From positions 1 through 64,000 of the forward strand of contig CAZPAO010000007.1 in the NCBI GenBank assembly GCA_964584665.1: a stretch of DNA of 64,000 nucleotides. Reading direction: 5' to 3'. The notes below the pieces were generated by a model. The model made no database searches. It was not told the origin of the DNA and saw nothing but the letters and a program-made list of their open reading frames with translations. This document shows positions 54,326-62,079 of the stretch, piece by piece. Each line of letters opens with the position of its first letter. Within the stretch, counting starts at the first letter, position 1. Made by a program: the position numbers and the translations under genes. The stretch is from DASUBN01 sp964584665. GTDB lineage: Bacteria; Pseudomonadota; Gammaproteobacteria; Natronospirales; REEB76.

Positions 54326-55429
54326 TCAGCGCGCGGCGGAAGGCGGTATGGGCTTGAGGGGCGGCACCACGTCCGCGTTCTGGGCCCGGTGCCGCAAGGC
54401 ATGGTCCATGAGTGTCAAGGCCAGCATCGCCTCGGCGATGGGCACGGCGCGGATGCCTACCACCGGGTCATGGCGCCCGGTGACGCTCACTTCCGTGGCG
54501 TGGCCCTGCACGTCCACCGTGTCGCCGCTCAGGCGGATGCTGGAAGCAGGCTTGATGGCGAGACTCACCAGGATCTCCTGGCCGGTGGAGATGCCGCCGA
54601 GGATGCCGCCCGCATGGTTGCTTAAGAAGCCTCGCGGCGATAGGGCGTCCCGGTGCTCGCTGCCCTTCTGTGTGACGACGCCGAAACCGGAACCGATCTC
54701 CACGCCTTTCACGGCGTTGATGCCCATCATGGCGCGGGCGAGGTCGGCATCGAGCTTGTCGAACACCGGCTCGCCCCAACCCGGCGGCACGCCGGTGGCG
54801 GACACGGTGACGCGCGCGCCGATGGAATCACCGGACTTGCGCAGCGCATCCACATAGCTCTCCAGTTCCGCTACGCGCGCGGGATCGGCGCAGAAGAACG
54901 GATTGCCGTCCACGGCCGCGAGGTCCTTCACATCGAGGCTGAGAGGGCCGAGTTGCGCGAGCCAGCCGCGTACCTCCACGCCGAAACGCTCACGCAGGTA
55001 TTTGCGCGCGATGGCGCCCGCTGCCACGCGCATCACCGTCTCCCGTGCCGAGGCGCGCCCGCCGCCGCGATGGTCGCGGCGACCGTACTTCATGAGATAG
55101 GCGTAGTCGGCATGGCCGGGACGGAACTTGTCCTGGATGGATTCGTAGTCCTTAGACCTTGCATCCGTGTTCTCTATCAGCAGGCCGATCGGCGTGCCGG
55201 TGGTGATGCCCTCGAACACACCCGAGAGGATCTTCACCGTGTCGGCTTCGTGGCGTTGCGAGGTGTGGCGGGAGGTGCCAGTGCGGCGCCGGTCCACGTC
55301 CGGCTGGATGTCGCTCTCCGCGAGCGCGAGGCCCGGCGGGCAGCCATCCACGATGCAACCGAGCGCCGGACCATGGCTCTCGCCGAAGGTCGTGACGCTG
55401 AAGATATGCCCGAAGGTGTTACCGGACAC
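54326..55429 (-). CDS. aroC: Chorismate synthase
   Basis: The last step of the shikimate pathway, using reduced FMN. 367 residues. Family signatures: GESHGPALGCIVDGCPPG, RRDHRGGGRASARETVMRVA and the C-terminal RHDPVVGIRAVPIAEAM. The start is GTG at 55429, because VSGNTFGHIFSVTTFGESHG is the standard N-terminus. It overlaps the end of prmB by 11 bases. Confidence 0.96.
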   Translation of the reverse strand: MSGNTFGHIFSVTTFGESHGPALGCIVDGCPPGLALAESDIQPDVDRRRTGTSRHTSQRHEADTVKILSGVFEGITTGTPIGLLIENTDARSKDYESIQDKFRPGHADYAYLMKYGRRDHRGGGRASARETVMRVAAGAIARKYLRERFGVEVRGWLAQLGPLSLDVKDLAAVDGNPFFCADPARVAELESYVDALRKSGDSIGARVTVSATGVPPGWGEPVFDKLDADLARAMMGINAVKGVEIGSGFGVVTQKGSEHRDALSPRGFLSNHAGGILGGISTGQEILVSLAIKPASSIRLSGDTVDVQGHATEVSVTGRHDPVVGIRAVPIAEAMLALTLMDHALRHRAQNADVVPPLKPIPPSAAR

Positions 55430-56351
55430 GCGCCGCCTTCTTCTGGGGTTTGACCGCGCCGAGTTGGTCCGCGCGCAGCAGGAAGACTTCCGCCTGGCCA
55501 CGCTCGAACTCGAGCCAGGTGAACGGCAGGTCGGGGTAAGCCTGCTCCAGCGCCCAGCGGCTGTTGCCCACTTCCACCACCAGGATACCGTCCTGCGCGA
55601 GGTAGCGCGGTGCATCCGCGAGGATGCGGCGCACGATGTCTAGACCGTCGTTGCCGGCGGCGAGACCGAGTTTCGGCTCGTGCTTGTGCTCGTCCGGCAG
55701 GGTCGCCATGTCCTCGGCGTCCACATAGGGCGGATTGCTCACGATGATGTCGTAGGGCGCTTCTGGCAAGCCATTGAAGACGTCGGCTTTGTGCAGCAGT
55801 ACTCGGTCCGCCACGTGCAGGCTTTCCACGTTCATGCGCGCCACGTCCAGGGCGTCCTGTGAGAGGTCGGTAGCGTCCACCGCCGCATCGCCGAAGGCGT
55901 AGGCGCAAGCGATGGCGATGCAGCCGCTGCCGGTGCAGAGGTCCAGTACCCGTGTAACGCGTTCGGCCTCTACCCAGGGCTCGAAAGCCGCCTCGATCAG
56001 CTCGGCGATGGGCGAGCGCGGCACCAGCACCCGCTCATCCACGTAGAAATCCAACCCCGCGAAACGCGCCTTGTTGGTGATGTAGGCGTAGGGCTTGCGC
56101 TCCTCCACGCGGCGGCGCAAGAGATCATAGACCGCGCGCTTCTCCGCCTCCGTGAGCCGGCCGTCCAGCAACCAGGGCGGGATGTCGTGGCCGAGGGAGA
56201 GGCCGTGCAGCACCAGGTTCAAGGCCTCGTCCACGGCGTTGGAGGTGCCGTGCTCGAAGTGCAGCTTGGCGCGGTTGAACGCGCTCGCACCCCAGCGGAC
56301 GAAGTCCTTGGGCGTGTCCAGGCGTGCGGAGATGTCCTCGAAACGTTCCAT
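55419..56351 (-). CDS. prmB: Ribosomal protein L3 glutamine methyltransferase
   Basis: Methylates a glutamine of ribosomal protein L3. 310 residues. SAM motif I is VLDLCTGSGCIAIACA and the catalytic NPPY is in IIVSNPPYVDAED. The ATG at 56351 gives MERFEDISARLDTP; a TTG three codons upstream is possible. prmB-aroC is a conserved pair. It is divergent from the SCO1 gene. Confidence 0.95.
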   Translation of the reverse strand: MERFEDISARLDTPKDFVRWGASAFNRAKLHFEHGTSNAVDEALNLVLHGLSLGHDIPPWLLDGRLTEAEKRAVYDLLRRRVEERKPYAYITNKARFAGLDFYVDERVLVPRSPIAELIEAAFEPWVEAERVTRVLDLCTGSGCIAIACAYAFGDAAVDATDLSQDALDVARMNVESLHVADRVLLHKADVFNGLPEAPYDIIVSNPPYVDAEDMATLPDEHKHEPKLGLAAGNDGLDIVRRILADAPRYLAQDGILVVEVGNSRWALEQAYPDLPFTWLEFERGQAEVFLLRADQLGAVKPQKKAARVR

Positions 56352-56406
56352 CGCGCTCAAACCTCGGGTCGGGAGACGCCTATGATAAAGGAGACCTACG
56401 CGCTGC

Positions 56407-56415
56407 TGTTATAAT
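56407..56415 (+). promoter_or_regulatory. Extended -10 promoter giving a near-leaderless SCO1 transcript
   Basis: TGT-TATAAT is a perfect -10 with the TG extension, ending only 7 bases before the ATG at 56423. Transcription should begin at or next to the start codon, so no room is left for a ribosome-binding site. Confidence 0.55.
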
Positions 56416-56422
56416 TCCGCCC

Positions 56423-57064
56423 ATGAAATTCAAGAAGTGGCTGCCCTACGCCGGCTTGTTCATCCTGGCGATCGCCGCCGGGCTCTATGCCGGTCACCGG
56501 GTCTTCGCTCCGCGGCATGGGCCCCGTCCCGAGACCGCCGCGGTGCTGTTGCACGAGGCGAAACCGCTACCGGACTTCGCGCTCACGGACACCGAGGGCA
56601 AACCTTTCACCCGGGCGAGCCTCGACGGCCACTGGAGCCTGCTCTACTTCGGCTACACCCATTGTCCTGACGCCTGCCCCACCACCTTGAGCGACCTGGA
56701 CCACATGCAGGGGCATCTGGCCAAGCTGGCGGCCGAGAAGAGGCCCAAGGTTTATTTCATCTCCATCGACCCCAAGCGCGATGACCTGACGCTGCTCAAG
56801 AACTACACCCTCTACTTCAACCCCAGCTTCACCGGCGCCACCGGCAGCGTCGAAGCGCTACGCGTGCTCACCGGCCCGCTGGGCGTCGACTTCACCTACT
56901 CGCCTGCAGACCAGAAAGGCGACTACGGCGTGAGCCACAGTACCTTCGTGCTGCTGGTGGATCCGCAGGGGGAGGAAGTGGCCTTGTTCTCACCGCCCCA
57001 GGAACCGGCCCGCATGGCCGCCGATTACACCAAGATCCTCAAATACTATGGAGAGCAGCCCTGA
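56423..57064 (+). CDS. SCO1/SenC family copper chaperone
   Basis: A membrane-anchored thioredoxin-fold protein for assembly of the CuA centre of cytochrome c oxidase. 213 residues. One N-terminal helix (WLPYAGLFILAIAAGLYAG), then the copper site CxxxC in GYTHCPDACPTTLSDL and the distal His in YGVSHSTFVLLVD. It overlaps by one base the PCu(A)C gene, its usual partner. No oxidase gene is in the window. A near-leaderless promoter is predicted. Confidence 0.94.
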   Translation: MKFKKWLPYAGLFILAIAAGLYAGHRVFAPRHGPRPETAAVLLHEAKPLPDFALTDTEGKPFTRASLDGHWSLLYFGYTHCPDACPTTLSDLDHMQGHLAKLAAEKRPKVYFISIDPKRDDLTLLKNYTLYFNPSFTGATGSVEALRVLTGPLGVDFTYSPADQKGDYGVSHSTFVLLVDPQGEEVALFSPPQEPARMAADYTKILKYYGEQP

Positions 57065-57507
57065 TGCGCCGCACCCTCGCCCTGTTGATCCTGCTCGCTG
57101 CAGCGCTACCCGCCGCCGTCTGGGGTGATGGACCGTCGGTGCAGGCTTCGAAGATATGGATACGCGAAGGTGCGCCGGGCGTGACCGTGCTGGGCGGCTA
57201 CTTGAGCCTCGCCAACCTCACGGCCAAGCCGCTGCAGCTCACCGCCGTGAGCAGCCCCGACTTCGACAGCGTGGAGATGCACCGCAGCTTCGTGAAAGAC
57301 GGCATGGAGAGCATGGAACCGGTGCCGGCAGTGGACATCCCAGCCCATGGCAGCGTCGACTTCAAGCCAGGCGGCTTCCATCTGATGCTGATGCAGCCCA
57401 AGAAGAACCTGTTCGCGGGCGATATGGTGACGCTGATGCTCACCTTCTCGGACAAATCCGAACTGGCCATCATGGCGCCCGTGCGCCGCGACCCGCCGCT
57501 GCGCTGA
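57064..57507 (+). CDS. Periplasmic copper chaperone PCu(A)C
   Basis: Binds Cu(I) in the periplasm and delivers it towards cytochrome oxidase, working with SCO1. 147 residues. A signal peptide (MRRTLALLILLAAALPAAVWG) is followed by the cupredoxin-like domain with the copper ligands in VEMHRSFVKDGMESM and GGFHLMLM (H/M pattern). The ATG overlaps the SCO1 stop (TGATG). psd follows 2 bases after its stop, so the three genes are one unit. Confidence 0.93.
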   Translation: MRRTLALLILLAAALPAAVWGDGPSVQASKIWIREGAPGVTVLGGYLSLANLTAKPLQLTAVSSPDFDSVEMHRSFVKDGMESMEPVPAVDIPAHGSVDFKPGGFHLMLMQPKKNLFAGDMVTLMLTFSDKSELAIMAPVRRDPPLR

Positions 57508-57509
57508 CG

Positions 57510-58373
57510 ATGAGCGCTTCCGTCTCGGACCGCATCAAGGGTTGGCTGCAGTATCCCTTGCCGCACCACGCCATCTCGCGCCTCACCCACCGGCTCACGC
57601 GCGTCACGAACCCCACGCTCAAGGATTGGGCGATCCGTGACTTCGTGCGCCGCTTCGGCGTGGATATGAGCGAGGCGGCGCAGCCGGACACCACCGCCTA
57701 CCCGACCTTCAACGCCTTCTTCACCCGCGCGCTGAGAACCGGTGCGCGGCCGTTGGCTTCGGGCGTGAAGGATGTAGCGAGCCCCGTAGACGGCGCCGTG
57801 AGCCAGATCGGCGCGATCGAGGGCGGCCGCATATTCCAGGCCAAGGGTCAGGGCTTCACCGCGCTGGAACTCCTGGGCGGTGATGCCACAGCCGCGGCGA
57901 GCTTCGAGGGCGGCAGCTTCACCACGCTCTATCTCTCGCCGAAGGATTACCACCGCATCCACATGCCCGTGGACGGGAGCCTCACGCGCATGCTGCACGT
58001 GCCGGGGCGTCTCTTCAGCGTTAACCCGGCCACCACCCGTGCGGTGCCGCGGCTGTTCGCCCGCAACGAGCGGGTCGTGTGCCTGTTCGACACGCCGGCG
58101 GGCCCGCTGGCGCTGGTCATGGTGGGGGCCCTGAACGTCGCCAGCATCGAGACGGTATGGGCCGGCGAAGTGACGCCGCCGCAGCGTTCGGCGGTGCGGG
58201 CCTGGGACTATAAGAAGGATGAGGTGAAGCTCGCCAAGGGTGCCGAGGCAGGCCGTTTCAACATGGGTTCCACGGTGATCCTGCTGTTCGGCAAGGATCG
58301 CATCCGCTGGGACGAGAGCTACCAGGCCGCCTCGGCGGTACGCATGGGCCGCAAGCTGGCGACGATCCTCTAG
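57510..58373 (+). CDS. psd: Phosphatidylserine decarboxylase
   Basis: Makes phosphatidylethanolamine at the inner membrane. 287 residues as proenzyme. Self-cleavage to the beta and alpha chains should occur at Gly-Ser in RFNMGSTVILLFG; the usual LGST is MGST here. Family segments SPVDGAVSQIG and DYHRIHMPVDG are present. It lies 2 bases after the PCu(A)C gene. Its stop overlaps the msrC stop at a CTAG. Confidence 0.95.
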   Translation: MSASVSDRIKGWLQYPLPHHAISRLTHRLTRVTNPTLKDWAIRDFVRRFGVDMSEAAQPDTTAYPTFNAFFTRALRTGARPLASGVKDVASPVDGAVSQIGAIEGGRIFQAKGQGFTALELLGGDATAAASFEGGSFTTLYLSPKDYHRIHMPVDGSLTRMLHVPGRLFSVNPATTRAVPRLFARNERVVCLFDTPAGPLALVMVGALNVASIETVWAGEVTPPQRSAVRAWDYKKDEVKLAKGAEAGRFNMGSTVILLFGKDRIRWDESYQAASAVRMGRKLATIL

Positions 58374-58855
58374 TTGAGACTGTCCAAGAAGACCTTCGCG
58401 AGGGCCTCGAGGCCTTCCTGATCTTCCGCATCGAAGCGCGCGAGCTTGGGGCTGTCCAGGTCCAGCACGCCGATCAACTCGCCCTTCGACACCAGCGGCA
58501 CCACCAGTTCCGAGAGCGAATCCCCGTCACAGAAGATATGGCCCGGGAAAGCGTTCACGTCCGGCACCAACTGGGTCTCACGGGTCTTGGCTGCGGTGCC
58601 GCAGACACCGTTGCCGAGAGCGATGTGCACGCAGGCGGGCTTGCCCTGGAAAGGCCCCACCAGCAGTTCGCCCTTCTGCATGAAGTAGAAACCCACCCAG
58701 TTCACGTCCGGCAGGCTGTGATAGAGCAGCGCCGAGAAGTTGGCGGCGTTGGCGACCCGGTCATGCTCATCGTGCAACAGGCCCTTGGCCTGGGACAGGA
58801 GGTCTGAGTACAACTCGGCCTTGCTGGAAGCCTGGGTCTTCTTGAGTTCGAACAT
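58370..58855 (-). CDS. msrC: Free methionine-(R)-sulfoxide reductase (GAF domain)
   Basis: Reduces free Met-R-sulfoxide. A 161-residue single GAF domain with the fRMsr signature: VNWVGFYFMQKGELLVGPFQ, GKPAC, GNGVCGTAA and FPGHIFCDGDSLSE. The three conserved Cys are C75, C85 and C109. AAGGA lies 6 bases before the ATG. It is convergent with psd, overlapping 4 bases. Confidence 0.93.
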   Translation of the reverse strand: MFELKKTQASSKAELYSDLLSQAKGLLHDEHDRVANAANFSALLYHSLPDVNWVGFYFMQKGELLVGPFQGKPACVHIALGNGVCGTAAKTRETQLVPDVNAFPGHIFCDGDSLSELVVPLVSKGELIGVLDLDSPKLARFDAEDQEGLEALAKVFLDSLN

Positions 58856-58867
58856 CTGCTGTCCTTC

Positions 58868-59326
58868 CTACTTGGTGAGCGTGGTCTCGGGTCCGTCTAT
58901 CCAGCGGGCGATCTTCCAGGCGCCATCCGACTGACGGCGCCAGACTTCATAGCTGCGGAACTGCTTGGATTGGCCCTGCTCCGGCACCTCGGTCCAGATG
59001 TCCCGCACCACCGCCATGTCGCCTGACACCATGACTTCTTCGATGGTCAGCTTGTAGCGGGTCGTGGGCGACTTGCCCTGGGGCGCGTGCTTCAACGCCT
59101 CAGCCTCGCGGGCGAAGCTGTCATCCGGGCCGCTCGCGGGCCAACCGATGAGGTCAGGTGCCCACACCTTGCCGGCGGTGGCGTAGTCGCCGCTATTGTA
59201 GGCCGCCACCCAGGCCGCCAGCGTCTGGCGGATGACCGCCTCATCCTGCTGCGCCTGGGTGGGAGCCGCCTGTACCCCGACAGTGAAGCCAAGCAACGAG
59301 ATCAGCAACGGGAGAGCGATGCGCAT
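58868..59326 (-). CDS. Exported SnoaL/DUF4440-like protein
   Basis: 152 residues: a signal peptide (MRIALPLLISLLGFTVGVQA) and an NTF2/SnoaL-like cone fold (DEAVIRQTLAAWVAAYNSGD, VMVSGDMAVVRDIWTE, WRRQSDGAWKIARWIDG). The substrate or ligand is unknown; such domains are used by enzymes and by binding proteins. The ATG at 59326 is preferred for GAGG 6 bases upstream; an ATG at 59338 is also possible. It sits between epmA and msrC on the same strand. Confidence 0.85.
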   Translation of the reverse strand: MRIALPLLISLLGFTVGVQAAPTQAQQDEAVIRQTLAAWVAAYNSGDYATAGKVWAPDLIGWPASGPDDSFAREAEALKHAPQGKSPTTRYKLTIEEVMVSGDMAVVRDIWTEVPEQGQSKQFRSYEVWRRQSDGAWKIARWIDGPETTLTK

Positions 59327-59343
59327 GGTATGCCTCATATGTC

Positions 59344-60294
59344 CTATGCCCGATCCGCCGGGAACGCGATGACTTCATCTATAGACCGGGCACCCGCCGC
59401 GATCATGACCAGTCTATCGAACCCCAAAGCGACTCCGGCGCAATCCGGCAGGCCGTGTCCGAGGGCTGCCAGCAGCCGCTCGTCCATGGGGACGTCCATG
59501 AGACCTTGCTCCCGGCGGTAAGTTCTGTCCGCCTCGAAACGGCGACGCTGCTCAGCCGCATCCGCCAGCTCGTGGAAACCGTTCACCAGTTCCACCCCAT
59601 GGATGAACGCCTCGAAACGCTCCGCCACCGGCGGTTCGCCGGGCCATATCCGGGCCAAGGCCGCCTGGCTCGCCGGATAGTTGTATATAAAGGTGAGGCG
59701 GCCCTTCCCCAATGCCGGATAGACCAAGTCCCCCGCTACCATGTCCAACCAACCGTCATGGTCCAACTGGTCCTCAGCCGGTACCTGGCGCCCGTCACGG
59801 GTGAGTGCTGCGATGCATTCCTTGCTGCTGGCCTGGGTGACATCGAAGCCCGCATGCTTCTGGAAAGCCTCTCTATAAGTGAGGTATTCCGGCGGGTCCA
59901 GTTCGGGTATCAGGCCGCCGATCAGCACCGCCACCTCCGCCATCAACTGGTGATGGTCGAAGCCGACCCGGTACCACTCCAGCATGGTGAACTCGGGGTT
60001 ATGGTGCCGCCCCGCCTCACCGCTGCGGAACACCTTGCACAGCTGGTAGATGTCGCCGGAGCCGGAAGCCAGCAGGCGCTTCATGGGGAACTCGGGCGAG
60101 GTATGCAGGTAGAGCGCCCGGGGCGCATCGATGCGGAAGCTATGGATGTGACGGTCGGTGGCGCCAGCCCGGGACAGTGCCGGCGTGTCCACTTCCAGGA
60201 TGCCGCGCGCGGCGAAGAACTGCCGGAGCTTGGCCAGCAGTTCTGCGCGCAGCTTGAGATTGGCTAGTGAGGCTGTGGGCTGCCAGTCAGACAT
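59344..60294 (-). CDS. epmA: EF-P lysine lysyltransferase EpmA
   Basis: Attaches (R)-beta-lysine to Lys34 of EF-P. 316 residues, a class II LysRS-like catalytic core without the anticodon-binding domain: ILEVDTPALSRAGATD, YLHTSPEFPMKRLLASG, QLCKVFRSGEAGRHHNPEFTM and the C-terminal GVALGFDRLVMIAAG. It lies 15 bases after efp on the same strand, with epmB divergent beyond, so the whole pathway is clustered. Confidence 0.96.
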   Translation of the reverse strand: MSDWQPTASLANLKLRAELLAKLRQFFAARGILEVDTPALSRAGATDRHIHSFRIDAPRALYLHTSPEFPMKRLLASGSGDIYQLCKVFRSGEAGRHHNPEFTMLEWYRVGFDHHQLMAEVAVLIGGLIPELDPPEYLTYREAFQKHAGFDVTQASSKECIAALTRDGRQVPAEDQLDHDGWLDMVAGDLVYPALGKGRLTFIYNYPASQAALARIWPGEPPVAERFEAFIHGVELVNGFHELADAAEQRRRFEADRTYRREQGLMDVPMDERLLAALGHGLPDCAGVALGFDRLVMIAAGARSIDEVIAFPADRA

Positions 60295-60309
60295 GACTGA
60301 CTACATAGC

Positions 60310-60876
60310 TCATTTGGCGCGAGCCACGTATTCCGCGGAGCGTGTGTCGACCTTGATCAGCTCGCCTTCGTTGATGAACAGCGGCACTTTCACCGTGGCG
60401 CCGGTCTCGAGCTTGGCGGGCTTGTTGCCGCCGGTGACGGTGTCACCGCGGGCACCCGGATCGGTCTCGGTGACCTTGAGGATGGCGAAGATGGGCGCGG
60501 TGACCGCCAGCGGCTTGCCGTCCCAAAGCATGATCTTGCAGAGCTCCTCGCCCTTCAGCCAGTTCTTGGCATCGCCCATGGCGGTGGCATCGGCGGCCAG
60601 CTGCTCGAAGTTCTCAGGGTTCATGAAGTGCCAGAACTGGCCGTCGCTGTACAGGTACTGCACGTCCAGCTCGGCGATGTCGGCGGCTTCCACGGTATCG
60701 CCGGACTTCAGGTTACGGTCCAGCACCTTGCCGGTCTTGAGGTTGCGGATCTTGATCCGGTTGAAGGCCTGGCCCTTGCCGGGCTTCACGGACTCGTTCT
60801 CGAGGATGGTGTAGGGGTCGCCGTCCATCATGATCTTGAGACCGGACTTGAATTCGCTGGTGCTGTAGCTGCTCAT
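60310..60876 (-). CDS. efp: Elongation factor P
   Basis: Rescues ribosomes stalled at polyproline. 188 residues from the ATG at 60876, the usual length. With this start the modified lysine in VKPGKGQAF falls exactly at position 34, which supports the choice over the TTG five codons upstream. Three OB/KOW-type domains are complete. GGCGGA precedes the ATG. Confidence 0.97.
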   Translation of the reverse strand: MSSYSTSEFKSGLKIMMDGDPYTILENESVKPGKGQAFNRIKIRNLKTGKVLDRNLKSGDTVEAADIAELDVQYLYSDGQFWHFMNPENFEQLAADATAMGDAKNWLKGEELCKIMLWDGKPLAVTAPIFAILKVTETDPGARGDTVTGGNKPAKLETGATVKVPLFINEGELIKVDTRSAEYVARAK

Positions 60877-60987
60877 GGAGATATCCGCCAAGTGTTAAAA
60901 TGGGCCCGGGCGGCCCCTTATCCGATAGGTGCGCCCGAAAAAGCGCGTAATCATACCCTACCGCCCGCCTCCGGGCAGCCCTGAACC

Positions 60988-61977
60988 ATGACCACCCGCT
61001 GGCAGACCGACATGGCCGAAGCCGTCCGCGACCCGGGCGAACTCCTGGCGTTCCTGGAGCTGGACCCCCGCTGGCTGGAGCCCGCGCGCCGCGCGGCCAA
61101 GACCTTCCCCCTGCGGGTGCCGCGCGCCTTCCTGGCGCGCATGCAGAAGGGCGATCCCGCCGATCCATTGCTGCGCCAGGTGCTGCCCCTGGGCGAGGAA
61201 CTCGCGGAGACCCCTGGTTACGTAGAGGATCCGGTGGGCGACATGCCGAGCGTCGCCGCCCGCGGCTTGCTGCACAAATACCGAGGCCGGGTGCTGCTCA
61301 TCACCACCGGCGCCTGCGGCGTCCACTGCCGCTACTGTTTCCGCCGCCACTTCCCCTACTCCGAGGAGAACGCCCGCAGCGGCGAGTGGCGCGAAGCCCT
61401 CGACTACATCGCGGCGGACACCAGCATCGACGAGGTGATCCTGAGCGGGGGCGACCCCCTCGCCCTGAGCGATGAGCGCCTGGCCGGGCTGGCCCGGGCC
61501 GTCGAGGCCATCCCTCATATAAGGAGGCTGCGCCTGCACACGCGCCAGCCGGTGGTGCTGCCCTCACGCGTGGACGGAGCGCTGCTGGCATGGCTCGAGG
61601 CCAGCCGCCTGCAGAAGGTCGTGGTGTTGCACACGAACCATGCCAACGAGATCGACGCGGCGGTGCGGGAAGCCTGCGCCAAGCTGCGGGGGGCCGGCGC
61701 CACCCTGCTCAACCAGACGGTGCTGCTGCGGGGCGTGAACGATTCGGCCGAGGCCTTAGCAGCGCTCTCCGAGGCGTTGTTCGCCGCCCAGGTACTGCCC
61801 TACTACCTCAACCTGCTGGACCCGGTGGCGGGGGCCGCGCACTTCGACGTGCCGGAACCCGAGGCGCTGGCTCTCATGGAGGCGCTACGCGCCCGCCTGC
61901 CCGGCTACCTGGTGCCCAGGCTGGTGCGGGAGGTGCCGGGAGCCCCGGCCAAGATGCCGGTGCTGCCCGCCCGCTAG
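60988..61977 (+). CDS. epmB: EF-P beta-lysylation protein EpmB (lysine 2,3-aminomutase-like)
   Basis: A radical SAM/PLP enzyme making (R)-beta-lysine for EpmA. 329 residues. The iron-sulfur motif CxxxCxxC is C110, C114, C117 in TTGACGVHCRYCFRR; the family segments EVILSGGDPLALSDERL and LNQTVLLRGVNDS are present. It is divergent from efp with a 111-base gap between the starts. It is followed by the FimX-like gene on the same strand. Confidence 0.95.
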   Translation: MTTRWQTDMAEAVRDPGELLAFLELDPRWLEPARRAAKTFPLRVPRAFLARMQKGDPADPLLRQVLPLGEELAETPGYVEDPVGDMPSVAARGLLHKYRGRVLLITTGACGVHCRYCFRRHFPYSEENARSGEWREALDYIAADTSIDEVILSGGDPLALSDERLAGLARAVEAIPHIRRLRLHTRQPVVLPSRVDGALLAWLEASRLQKVVVLHTNHANEIDAAVREACAKLRGAGATLLNQTVLLRGVNDSAEALAALSEALFAAQVLPYYLNLLDPVAGAAHFDVPEPEALALMEALRARLPGYLVPRLVREVPGAPAKMPVLPAR

Positions 61978-62079
61978 TGACCGGTCCGTAATCTCACTGG
62001 TAAATGCATCGTGGATGGGATAAAAATACCCGTCCGCGCAAAGAGTTATAGGGTCTTCTTGTCGTCTTAGGGAGCTGTC

